NCBI GenBank assembly: GCA_017404265.1
Contig: JAFRCS010000002.1
Location: 1-48,186 of the forward strand
DNA: 48,186 nt
Source of the DNA: Mogibacterium sp.
GTDB taxonomy: Bacteria > Bacillota > Clostridia > Peptostreptococcales > Anaerovoracaceae
Direction of reading: 5' to 3'
Both the position numbers and the translations under genes were made by a program. Positions 1-7,556 of the stretch are shown piece by piece (positions within the stretch are counted from its first letter, which is position 1; each line of letters opens with the position of its first letter). The notes below the pieces were generated by a model that saw only the letters and a program-made list of their open reading frames with translations, was not told the DNA's origin and made no database searches.

Positions 1-1
1 A

Positions 2-1042
2 ACGAGCGCCACATGGTATAAGATCAAGGTAGGTTCAGATTACTATTATCTGTGCTCCAGCAAGGCGAAGCTGACAGGGTCCTTTACATCTCCAACACCT
101 CCATCCGGAGATGCTGCGTCCGGATCTTCTTCATCGGCCACCCAGCTTCCGACAGTAACCACGGATAAGCAGTTCGTAAATACTCTTAATAGTGCCGGAT
201 TCCCTGACTCTTACAAAAAAAGTCTTACGGAACTCCATAAAGCTCATCCGAACTGGGCTTTTGTAGGATATAAGACGAATATTGCCTGGAATACTGCTCT
301 GTCGAAGCAGACAAGCGGAGGAACATCACTTGTGTCCGGGTCATATCCCTCCTCATACAGGGACGGCACAAAGCAATATGAAAAGGGGTGGTACAAGGCT
401 GACAGCAGGGTCGTAGCTTATTATATGGATCCACGCAACTTCTTGAATGAAAACAGTATTTATATGTTTGAGGATCTGTCCTATAAACCTGCGTATCAGA
501 CATCTTCCGTAGTCGGAACGATCCTTTCACCGACTAAGCTTCCGCAGTATGGCTTTACGGCAAACATATTTATAAACGCGGGAGCCGCACACAATGTCAG
601 TCCGGTATTCCTGGCATCAAGGGCAAGGCAGGAGACCGGCAGCGGTGGAAATGCTGTTAACGGTACGAAGATTTTGGGCACAAAAGTCTATAATGTGTTC
701 AATATAGGAGCCTTCGGAGGAACGGATCCATTGTATAATGGTTTGCTTTATGCTTACGCAAAAGGGTGGACAACTCCACAAAAGGCTGTTGATGGTGGAG
801 CTCAGGAACTGGCAAAGAATTATATAAATCAAGGGCAGTATACAGGTTATTACCAAAGGTTCAACGTCAGGAACGGAGCCGGAAAGGTCGGTACGCACCA
901 GTACATGACAAATATCATGGCGCCGTACAGCGAAGCGCTGATGACCAAAAATTCATATACTAAATATGGTCTAACTAATCAGCCGCTTGTCTTCGAGATC
1001 CCAATCTACGAAGGAATGCCGGCGTCGACAAAACTTCCATAA
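2..1042 (+). CDS. Secreted GH73-type N-acetylglucosaminidase, 5' truncated by window edge
   Basis: The reading frame is open from the first full codon at base 2, so the N-terminus and signal peptide lie outside the window; about 346 residues are visible. The first residues (WYKIKVGSDYYYLCSSKAK) look like the end of a bacterial SH3-like wall-binding domain, followed by a Ser/Pro/Thr linker. The C-terminal half resembles the glucosaminidase fold of LytG/LytD-type enzymes: the ASRARQETGSG stretch carries the likely catalytic glutamate, followed by YNVFNIGAFGG and a conserved Tyr-rich end. Such enzymes cleave GlcNAc-MurNAc bonds in peptidoglycan outside the cell during growth or separation. The gene ends at a strong hairpin shared with the convergent gene. 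The family call is by motif and is fairly sure; substrate and exact subfamily are inferred. Confidence 0.8.
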   Translation, partial: TSATWYKIKVGSDYYYLCSSKAKLTGSFTSPTPPSGDAASGSSSSATQLPTVTTDKQFVNTLNSAGFPDSYKKSLTELHKAHPNWAFVGYKTNIAWNTALSKQTSGGTSLVSGSYPSSYRDGTKQYEKGWYKADSRVVAYYMDPRNFLNENSIYMFEDLSYKPAYQTSSVVGTILSPTKLPQYGFTANIFINAGAAHNVSPVFLASRARQETGSGGNAVNGTKILGTKVYNVFNIGAFGGTDPLYNGLLYAYAKGWTTPQKAVDGGAQELAKNYINQGQYTGYYQRFNVRNGAGKVGTHQYMTNIMAPYSEALMTKNSYTKYGLTNQPLVFEIPIYEGMPASTKLP

Positions 1043-1051
1043 AATAAAAAT

Positions 1052-1078
1052 GAGGCCTCCAGGAGGAGGCCTCTTCTT
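1052..1078. terminator. Bidirectional intrinsic terminator
   Basis: A perfect 9-bp stem (GAGGCCTCC / GGAGGCCTC, loop AGGA) is followed by TTCTT on the plus strand and preceded by an A-rich run that gives a U-tract on the minus strand. It lies between the convergent GH73 and radical SAM genes, and the last codons of the minus-strand gene abut it. Confidence 0.85.
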
Positions 1079-1997
1079 ATAGGGCTAAGCCCTGACATGT
1101 ACCGCGAAGAGCAAGCTCTCGGTTGATAGCATTCAGGATGGTACGCTTTTTATAGCTCCATTCCGGAGAAACCAGAAGTCTTCTTGGCACATCTCCCGTC
1201 AGCCTGTGTATCGTTACCTCGGGAGGGATGATCTCAAGACATCTCACCACCAGGTCAACATATTCTTCAATGGAGTCAAAAGGGACATAACCGGGCATCG
1301 TTTCATATAGAGGCGATGTCTTTATTATATTCATGAGATGCAGCTTGATGCCAAACACCTGCCGTCTGCATACATGCTTCAGCGATCGAAGCATCATTTC
1401 CTGAGTTTCTCCCGGGAGCCCCAGTATAAGGTGGGTGACTACACGTATACCGCGCTCAACAAGCGCCGCTGAAGCCATGTCATAATCGGAAACTGTATAA
1501 CAGGTGTTCATTGCTTTGAGAGTACTGTCGTGAATGCTCTGAAGTCCAAGTTCCACCCACATGAAATGGCTGCGGTTTATCTCTTCAAGAAGATCCAGTA
1601 CATCGTCATCGAGACAGTCCGGACGTGTGGCTATTGCTATGCCGCTGATCCTTGGGTCATCCAATGCGGCATAAAAGCGCTCGCGGAGCACGTCCACAGG
1701 GGCATAGGTGTTTGTAAAAGACTGAAAATATGCCAGGTAACAGGCATCAGGCCATTTTTCGGAAAGCCTGCCTATCTGCTCTGTTATCGATGCGGAAACG
1801 GATGCGCTGTCTTCGGTCATGCTGGCAGCAAGTTCGCCCGAACCTCCGCCCGAGCAGAAAGCACAGCCGCCGTATCCCTTGCTGCCGTCTCTGTTGGGGC
1901 AGGTGAAGCCGGCGTCAATGCTGAGCTTTACAGTCTTGCGGCCGAATTCATCTTTCAAAAAATTGCTTATAGAATTGTATCTTTCACCGCCCTGCAT
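1077..1997 (-). CDS. Radical SAM protein, YhcC/TIGR01212 family
   Basis: A 306-residue protein with an N-terminal radical SAM cluster motif (CPNRDGSKGYGGCAFC, the spaced three-cysteine arrangement of the YhcC family), then the SAM-binding TIM barrel and the family's conserved HLILGLPGE and KLHLMNIIK stretches. The ATG at 1995-1997 is preceded by GGAGG. Members are widespread in bacteria. I know of no firmly established reaction for the family, so no substrate is assigned. It is transcribed divergently from queH, with only 78 bases between start codons, so the two promoters must overlap. Confidence 0.85.
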   Translation of the reverse strand: MQGGERYNSISNFLKDEFGRKTVKLSIDAGFTCPNRDGSKGYGGCAFCSGGGSGELAASMTEDSASVSASITEQIGRLSEKWPDACYLAYFQSFTNTYAPVDVLRERFYAALDDPRISGIAIATRPDCLDDDVLDLLEEINRSHFMWVELGLQSIHDSTLKAMNTCYTVSDYDMASAALVERGIRVVTHLILGLPGETQEMMLRSLKHVCRRQVFGIKLHLMNIIKTSPLYETMPGYVPFDSIEEYVDLVVRCLEIIPPEVTIHRLTGDVPRRLLVSPEWSYKKRTILNAINRELALRGTCQGLAL

Positions 1998-2027
1998 GTG
2001 TCAAGAAGCCTCCGGATGTGTTATAAT
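1998..2027 (+). promoter_or_regulatory. Promoter of queH and probably the long downstream run
   Basis: GTGTCA (1998-2003), an 18-base spacer, then a perfect extended -10 TGTTATAAT (TATAAT at 2022-2027). The predicted start of transcription near 2034 lies downstream of the in-frame ATG at 2031, which excludes that codon and favours the TTG at 2076. Confidence 0.7.
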
Positions 2028-2075
2028 ATTATGGTTTTATATGTGCGTTATAGTATTTACGGAAAGGAAAGAGCG

Positions 2076-2735
2076 TTGGAAAAAACTTCAGGCTGCATGC
2101 CGTGCATACCGGGTGATGATCTGAATATCATGGCCGGAGAATTATCCGGTATCGCCCTTATGCCTAAGAAGCCGAGCGTTCTGATGCATGCATGCTGCGG
2201 TCCGTGCTCAACCTCATGTGTTGAGAGGACAGCGGAGGACTATGCTCTTACCCTGTACTATTATAATCCAAACATCACAGACAGAGAAGAATATTACCTC
2301 AGACGTGATACGCTGCTACAGTTTCTGAAGGCTTTCAATGCAGAGCACAAAGACATGTATACGGCGGGCTTTCTTGAAGGAGCATATGAGCCTGAGAGGT
2401 TCATAGAAAAGGCAACGCCGCTAGCGGACGAGCCTGAGGGCGGCAGACGCTGCGAACTTTGCTTTGCGCTCAGGCTGACTGAGACAGCAAGAAAGGCGAA
2501 GGAGCTCGGCATGGAGTATTTCACCACGACCATGTCGGTGAGCCCGCATAAAAACTATGAAAAAATAAAAGAACTCGGTCTCTTTCTTGAAGAAGAGACG
2601 GGAGTGAAGTTTCTGGATATAGATTTCAAGAAAAAGAACGGTTTTGGCCGCAGTGTGGAGTTGTCGAAGAGATACGGACTTTACAGACAGAACTTCTGCG
2701 GCTGTGATTTCGCAAGGTACGCAAATGAGAAATGA
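2076..2735 (+). CDS. queH: Epoxyqueuosine reductase QueH
   Basis: About 219 residues of the QueH (formerly DUF208) family, which reduces epoxyqueuosine to queuosine in tRNA in bacteria lacking QueG. The hallmark HACCGPCS cysteine pair is near the N-terminus, and a second set (CELCF, then NFCGCDF close to the C-terminus) supplies further ligands for iron-sulfur chemistry. I place the start at TTG 2076, because a GGAAAGGAAAGAG ribosome site sits just upstream and the -10 box at 2022-2027 rules out ATG 2031; ATGs at 2097 and 2130 are less likely alternatives. QueA and Tgt of the same pathway are encoded at 27518-29712. The stop overlaps the next gene by 11 bases, so the two are translationally coupled. 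Confidence 0.88.
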   Translation: MEKTSGCMPCIPGDDLNIMAGELSGIALMPKKPSVLMHACCGPCSTSCVERTAEDYALTLYYYNPNITDREEYYLRRDTLLQFLKAFNAEHKDMYTAGFLEGAYEPERFIEKATPLADEPEGGRRCELCFALRLTETARKAKELGMEYFTTTMSVSPHKNYEKIKELGLFLEEETGVKFLDIDFKKKNGFGRSVELSKRYGLYRQNFCGCDFARYANEK

Positions 2736-3672
2736 GCGGTTTCCGGTCATAGTGAATATTATTACGGCGTGTCTGATCACCATGCTGATGTCGCTGCTTG
2801 TTTCCTGTGGCGGAGGCGGAGGAGAAGTTCCTTCATCCGACGATGCTCCTGCCGATCCGGATTCTTCATATGAAGTTCCTGAATTCAGGGATGCCGTGTA
2901 TGAAGAGTCCTCTGCTCAGGGCAATTCGGAGGTGCTTGTAGACCTTTCGGGCGTTGACGAAGGATACTTTGCTCTGGTATGCAACTCTGATGCAAAAACC
3001 AAGCTTCAGGTGTTCAAAGGCGACGAAGTCTATACATACGATGTCGTTCTTGGAAAAGAGCAGATATTCCCGCTCCAGATGGGCAATGGCACATATACGA
3101 TCAAGGTGATGAAAAACATAGTCGACACCAAGTACAGCGAGCTGTACTGCTGCACGGCTGAAGTCGATATGGCTGATGAATTCGATCCGTTCCTTAGGCC
3201 GAGCCAGTATGCTGATTACAATGAGTCTTCTAACTGCGTCAAAAAAGCCGCTGAGATAGCCGCGTCATCCGCGGATGCCAATGATTTCATCACTGGTGTA
3301 TATAACTACGTCTGTAAAAATATCAAATACGACAAGAAAAAGGCTGAAAACATACAATCGGGCTACATACCGGAACCGGACCGAACACTTGATGAGGGCA
3401 AAGGCATTTGTTTCGACTATGCGTCACTTGCGGCATCGATGCTGAGAAGCCATGGCATACCTACTAAAATCATCTTCGGATATGTAGGTGACAGCGGAGA
3501 TCTGTATCACGCATGGAACATGTATTACACGGAAGAGTCCGGATGGGTGGCTGTAGAATTCGAGGTCAACGAAGATGAATGGAACCGACTTGACCTGACA
3601 TTCTCAGCCAACGGTTCAGACAGCAGATTCATAGGAGACGGGTCCAATTATCTGGACGTCTATCAGTTCTGA
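2725..3672 (+). CDS. Lipoprotein with transglutaminase-like domain
   Basis: A 315-residue protein. Residues 7-27 are a lipoprotein signal peptide ending in LLVSC, with Cys28 as the probable lipidated residue, followed by a Gly/Ser/Asp-rich tether. The C-terminal half is a transglutaminase-like (papain-fold) domain: GKGICFDYASLAASMLRSHG carries Cys229, YHAWN carries His262, and Asp290 in RLDLTF is the likely third residue. Residues about 70-150 form a beta-rich domain of unknown type. It should act on the outer face of the membrane as a peptidase or amide-modifying enzyme; the substrate is unknown. It overlaps queH by 11 bases and lies 20 bases before the filament locus, which suggests co-expression. 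The start is ATG 2725. Confidence 0.8.
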   Translation: MRNERFPVIVNIITACLITMLMSLLVSCGGGGGEVPSSDDAPADPDSSYEVPEFRDAVYEESSAQGNSEVLVDLSGVDEGYFALVCNSDAKTKLQVFKGDEVYTYDVVLGKEQIFPLQMGNGTYTIKVMKNIVDTKYSELYCCTAEVDMADEFDPFLRPSQYADYNESSNCVKKAAEIAASSADANDFITGVYNYVCKNIKYDKKKAENIQSGYIPEPDRTLDEGKGICFDYASLAASMLRSHGIPTKIIFGYVGDSGDLYHAWNMYYTEESGWVAVEFEVNEDEWNRLDLTFSANGSDSRFIGDGSNYLDVYQF

Positions 3673-3692
3673 TACGAAAGGAGCCATGACAA

Positions 3693-4757
3693 ATGAGCTT
3701 AGGTACCAAAGATAACGCGGGGAAACTGAGTTATACGGAACTCGGATCGTTCTTCGAGAATATGGCAATGATGGTCAAATCAGGCATATCCGTGCCTGAG
3801 GCCGCTTCGCTTCTCATGGAGGAAGCCGATCCCGCAGATCGCGTCATAAGCGGCGCTCTCAGCAAGATATGTGAAGAGCTTTCGATGGGAATGCCTCTGG
3901 GTGATGCTATGAAAGCATCCGGAGCCTTCCCGGATTATGCCGTTGACATGATCACATCGGCCGAGCATACGGGACGCATAGAAAAGACTCTTTTCCACCT
4001 GTCGGGTTACTACAGGACTGAGAACAGCCTGAAGAACACTATGACATCTGCCGTAAGATATCCGGTGATACTGCTGTTCATGGTGATCGCAGTGCTTGCT
4101 CTGATGCTTGCGCTGGTGTTCCCGGCATTCTACGGAGTTTATAACAACCTTACAGGAGGTCTGGCAGCATCGTCATACGGCTACATCAACGTGCCGTTCA
4201 CCCTGTGCAAGGTGATGCTTGTTATCATGATCGTTCTGGTAATACTGATGCTGGCAGGCATTTCAATGTGGAAGAACGGAAAGAAAGAGACTGTGAAGAG
4301 TGTGCTTTCAAAATCGGCTCTGTTCAGAGAGCTTTTCGACAACCTCGATCTTTACAGATTCAGTTCGTGCTTCGAGATGTTCCTGTCAAGCGGAGAGCAT
4401 CAGGACGAGGCTCTTATCAAGAGCATGCCTGTAGTTGAGGGAACAGCTCTCAGAGAGAAGCTGCAGCGCTGCGCCGACAAGATGGCCGCAGGCATGAGTT
4501 TCTCCCAGACGGCTTATGAAGAAAAGCTCTACGATCAGACCAACAACAGGATGCTGATACCTGCAGAAAGATCGGGAATGCTCGACGAGATCATGCAGAA
4601 GATAATGACAAACCTCAGAGACAGCATAGAAAAGAGCACAGGATTGATTGCAAATACCGTTGAGCCGCTGCTCACAGGAGCCCTGATGATCTTCATCGGG
4701 ATCATGCTGATAAGCCTTATGGTGCCTCTGATCGGCATCATGAACTCAATAGGCTAG
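3693..4757 (+). CDS. Type II secretion/type IV pilus inner-membrane platform protein (GspF/PilC family)
   Basis: A 354-residue protein with the two-repeat T2SSF organisation. Each repeat is a helical cytoplasmic domain with a motif such as MMVKSGISVPEAASLL (residues about 28-43) or MFLSSGEHQDEAL, followed by a hydrophobic segment. There are three membrane segments, near residues 115-145, 165-190 and at the C-terminus. In type IV filament machines this protein sits in the membrane under the filament base and is turned by the ATPase. It has a good ribosome site (AAGGAG). The genes that follow encode small single-pass proteins and a PilT-type ATPase, so this is the anchor of a compact filament or secretion locus. 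Confidence 0.88.
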   Translation: MSLGTKDNAGKLSYTELGSFFENMAMMVKSGISVPEAASLLMEEADPADRVISGALSKICEELSMGMPLGDAMKASGAFPDYAVDMITSAEHTGRIEKTLFHLSGYYRTENSLKNTMTSAVRYPVILLFMVIAVLALMLALVFPAFYGVYNNLTGGLAASSYGYINVPFTLCKVMLVIMIVLVILMLAGISMWKNGKKETVKSVLSKSALFRELFDNLDLYRFSSCFEMFLSSGEHQDEALIKSMPVVEGTALREKLQRCADKMAAGMSFSQTAYEEKLYDQTNNRMLIPAERSGMLDEIMQKIMTNLRDSIEKSTGLIANTVEPLLTGALMIFIGIMLISLMVPLIGIMNSIG

Positions 4758-4780
4758 GTTAAAAGGACGGAGCCGCAAGA

Positions 4781-5095
4781 ATGAAGACAGCTTCAGGTAA
4801 AAAGTTCATAGTCGCGATCGTGCTTGCCGCGATGATACTCATCGCCGCAGTCTTGATGTGGGCCGGCGCGAGGGCTAAGAACAACATGGCGGAACAGACA
4901 GGCTCCATAAGGGATACGGTTTATGCCAGAGCGCTCCAGTGTTACGTGATAGAAGGGGCGTATCCGGAAAGTCTCGACTATCTGATCGAGAACTACGGAC
5001 TGGCAGTCAATACCGATGATTACCGCATCATATATATACCTTACGCAGAAAATCTCCCGCCGGAGATCAAAGTAATATACCTCAAGGATAAATAA
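4781..5095 (+). CDS. Small single-pass protein of the filament locus, pseudopilin-like
   Basis: 104 residues. A basic N-terminus (KTASGKK) precedes one hydrophobic helix (residues about 9-28), then a short extracytoplasmic domain containing AYPESLDYLIENYGL, a stretch similar to that found after the helix in GspG-like pseudopilins. There is no GFTLxE prepilin-peptidase site, so processing is uncertain. The stop codon is directly followed by the ATG of the next gene (TAAATG). The role in the filament is inferred from position and shape only. Confidence 0.6.
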   Translation: MKTASGKKFIVAIVLAAMILIAAVLMWAGARAKNNMAEQTGSIRDTVYARALQCYVIEGAYPESLDYLIENYGLAVNTDDYRIIYIPYAENLPPEIKVIYLKDK

Positions 5096-5542
5096 ATGCC
5101 GCAGCGTATTAAAACACTCAGAGACGTAATAATAGCTCTCACGATTACCGTGTTGTTCGCGGTCATCCTTTCGCTTGTCGTTTTCTCGGCAAGAGGTTAT
5201 CAGCACTCGGCAGAGCTGCAGGACAGCAGCAGCAATACAAGGGCCGTGCTCTCATACATTGTGAGCAGTGTAAGAGACAGCGATGTTTCCGAAATAAGTA
5301 TCGAGAACAGGTCGGGCAAAGAGTGTCTGGTGATCAGCTGCGACGGTTATGAGCACAAGTTCTACATGGATGAGGGAAGACTTCTTGAAGAGTACACAGA
5401 ACCGGACATGGGAGTGGATCCTGCCATGGCTCTTGAGATAGGCAAAACCGGCACACTTGAATTTGATATAGATGAAAACGGCATACTTACTGTCAGGACA
5501 GACAGCGGATCGTCGTCAGTCAACACGGAGAGAAGAAGATGA
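5096..5542 (+). CDS. Single-pass protein of the filament locus (DUF4860-like)
   Basis: 148 residues. A short basic cytoplasmic end is followed by a membrane helix (residues about 11-31) and a beta-rich outer domain with alternating short strands (CLVISCDGYEHKFYMDEGRL). It reads like the DUF4860 proteins seen in Clostridia beside PilC and PilT genes; that match is from memory and not tested. It begins immediately after the stop of the preceding gene with AAGGA as ribosome site and overlaps the next gene by ATGA. No prepilin cleavage motif is visible. Confidence 0.55.
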   Translation: MPQRIKTLRDVIIALTITVLFAVILSLVVFSARGYQHSAELQDSSSNTRAVLSYIVSSVRDSDVSEISIENRSGKECLVISCDGYEHKFYMDEGRLLEEYTEPDMGVDPAMALEIGKTGTLEFDIDENGILTVRTDSGSSSVNTERRR

Positions 5543-6087
5543 ATAACAGGAAGAATACGGCTTTCACAGTCGAGCTTCTGGGGCTCTTCATATTGCTGAT
5601 CATGGTGATAACCATTGTCGCCTCCGTTTTTGTGCTTAGCAGATCTCACAGCCTTGAGGCAGGACGACTCAATGAAGCTGTTATCCTTGCAGAGAACGCC
5701 GCAGAGGTATCTTCAACTGCTCCGGACAATGAAGCGCTGGCAGACAGACTTAAAACCATAGACAATAATTTTGGACATAGTGTCGTCTCGCGTGACAGCA
5801 GCGAATCTTCCGGTTCATGGAACGCCATTTATGCATCGCTTAAGGATACTAAAGCAGACAAGTATATCATTTGTGTAATCCGCAGCTATCCGAATGGAAC
5901 GCCGGGGGAAAGATCTGACGGCGGTACATATGCTGAGGACCTGATAGAAGTGTACGCCTGCGGTACGGCAGATCCGGAAGAAATCGGCCTTCTTGAGCCT
6001 TCGGAGCTCGGTGAGCCTATATACACGCTGGTGACAGGCACGTATTTCGGCTCTGACAATTACGTGAAGGAAGGAGGCAGGCCATGA
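5539..6087 (+). CDS. Minor pilin-like protein with degenerate prepilin motif
   Basis: 182 residues. The N-terminus NTAFTVELLGLFILL resembles the class III prepilin site GFTLxELL, but the conserved Gly is Ala and the Glu comes one residue early. A long hydrophobic helix (residues about 11-31) follows, then a soluble domain of about 150 residues with no cysteine pair apart from single Cys residues. It overlaps both neighbours by ATGA-type junctions, so its translation is coupled to theirs. I infer a minor pilin or pseudopilin; whether a prepilin peptidase would accept it is open. Confidence 0.55.
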   Translation: MNNRKNTAFTVELLGLFILLIMVITIVASVFVLSRSHSLEAGRLNEAVILAENAAEVSSTAPDNEALADRLKTIDNNFGHSVVSRDSSESSGSWNAIYASLKDTKADKYIICVIRSYPNGTPGERSDGGTYAEDLIEVYACGTADPEEIGLLEPSELGEPIYTLVTGTYFGSDNYVKEGGRP

Positions 6088-6443
6088 ATCACAAGACAAG
6101 ATTAGGTCCTCTGGCCATATTCCTCGCGGTAGTTGTGATGGTAATAACTACCATGGCCGTGCTCACCATAGCGACTTCTAATGCTGACAGGACCATGGCG
6201 AAGAGATTCGCATCGGTCACGCAGACGAGGTATCAGCTGGAAGCAGACGGCGAGAAGTTTATCAGCGAAGCGGTGAACAATCAGACCGGCAGTTACGAGT
6301 TCTATGAAGAACTGAACGGCTACAGTATAACTGTGGTGATCACAGAACCTGATGCAAACGGAAACTACGAGCTGCTCGAATGGAAGGTGAGCAAGCTCTG
6401 GAACGCGGATGATCCCGTAAAGGACATCTGGAACGGACTATAA
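6084..6443 (+). CDS. Small single-pass protein of the filament locus
   Basis: 119 residues. It has a basic start (NHKTR), a hydrophobic helix at residues about 8-29 (LGPLAIFLAVVVMVITTMAV), a short amphipathic stretch and a small beta domain ending in a Trp-containing tail. The size and topology match those of the other three small proteins in the locus. A strong AGGAGG precedes the ATG, which overlaps the previous stop as ATGA. No recognisable family. Its role is inferred from the tight clustering with GspF and PilT homologues. Confidence 0.5.
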   Translation: MNHKTRLGPLAIFLAVVVMVITTMAVLTIATSNADRTMAKRFASVTQTRYQLEADGEKFISEAVNNQTGSYEFYEELNGYSITVVITEPDANGNYELLEWKVSKLWNADDPVKDIWNGL

Positions 6444-6481
6444 AAAATACGGTATAACCAAGATCCTGAAAGGAACAAACT

Positions 6482-7543
6482 ATGACACTCAATGAGATAC
6501 TGACATCCGCGACGCTCAAGGGAGCATCCGACATATTTCTCATCTCCGGCATTCCGGTCACCTTCAAGATCAAAGGGATGCAGGACAGACAGGATAGCGG
6601 GATAATGAAACCCGATTCCATCAACGAGGTAATCAAGGAGATATACGATGTGTCCAGACGCGATACTTACAATCTCGACAATGCCGTTGATGATGACTTC
6701 TCGTTCTCCATTAGAGATCTCGGCAGATTCAGAGTGAATATCTTCAGACAAAGAGGTTCTCTGGCCGCGGTCATCAGGGTGATCAGGTTCGGCATCCCGG
6801 ATCCTGCGGCACTCGGAATCCCTGAAAACGTTCTCTCGCTGGCTGACAACAGGACCGGACTGGTACTGGTCACAGGAGCAGCAGGCTCGGGCAAATCGAC
6901 AACGCTGGCCTGCATGATAGACCGTATCAACAAAAGCAGAGAGGCTCATATAATCACGATGGAGGACCCTATAGAGTATCTCCATTCGCATAACAAGAGC
7001 ATAGTCACCCAGAGGGAAGTGTTCATCGATACTCCGGGCTATCTGGAGTCACTGAGATCCGCACTGAGAGAAAGTCCTGACGTCATACTGCTTGGCGAAA
7101 TGAGAGACTTTGATACCATATCGTCCGCCATCACAGCTGCTGAAACCGGAGTTCTGCTGTTCAGCACGCTTCATACATCGAGCGCTGACAACACGATCAA
7201 CAGGATAGTGGACGTATTCCCTGCAAATCAGCAGGTACAGGTAAGAAGCCAGCTGGCACAGCTCATAAAGGGTGTTGTCTGCCAGCAGCTGGTCACTTCG
7301 GTGGACGGCACATTGATCCCGGTGTTCGAGGTAATGAAATCGTCACCTGCGATACACAACATGATCAGAGAAGGCAAGCTCCATCAGCTTGAATCGGCCA
7401 TGCAGGCCGCTTCTGCTGACGGCATGGTGACCATGGACGCGAGCCTGCTGGATCTGTATGAAAAGGGCAGGATCACAAAAGATACTCTTCTGACAAGCTG
7501 CAACAATTTCGAATTCATGGTAAAGAGAGTCGGCAGCAGATAG
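6482..7543 (+). CDS. PilT-type filament ATPase
   Basis: 353 residues, the usual PilT length. An N-terminal PAS-like domain (ASDIFLISGIPVTFKIKG) precedes the hexameric ATPase core: Walker A GAAGSGKST (residues 132-140, Ala where PilT usually has Pro-Thr), Asp box EDPIEY (161-166), Walker B LLGEMRD with Glu206, and His box STLHT with His231. There is no zinc-binding tetracysteine of the PilB/GspE class. PilT enzymes usually power filament retraction. Here it is the only ATPase in the cluster, so either an extension ATPase is encoded elsewhere or this one does both jobs. It follows the four small membrane proteins and precedes a regulator gene by 13 bases. Confidence 0.9.
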   Translation: MTLNEILTSATLKGASDIFLISGIPVTFKIKGMQDRQDSGIMKPDSINEVIKEIYDVSRRDTYNLDNAVDDDFSFSIRDLGRFRVNIFRQRGSLAAVIRVIRFGIPDPAALGIPENVLSLADNRTGLVLVTGAAGSGKSTTLACMIDRINKSREAHIITMEDPIEYLHSHNKSIVTQREVFIDTPGYLESLRSALRESPDVILLGEMRDFDTISSAITAAETGVLLFSTLHTSSADNTINRIVDVFPANQQVQVRSQLAQLIKGVVCQQLVTSVDGTLIPVFEVMKSSPAIHNMIREGKLHQLESAMQAASADGMVTMDASLLDLYEKGRITKDTLLTSCNNFEFMVKRVGSR

Positions 7544-7556
7544 AAAGGAGCCAGTC

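Noticed and set aside
1530..2030. Upstream extension of the queH reading frame by about 180 residues
   Set aside because: It runs antisense through the radical SAM gene, precedes the queH promoter and lacks a ribosome site; only the part from 2076 shows family sequence.
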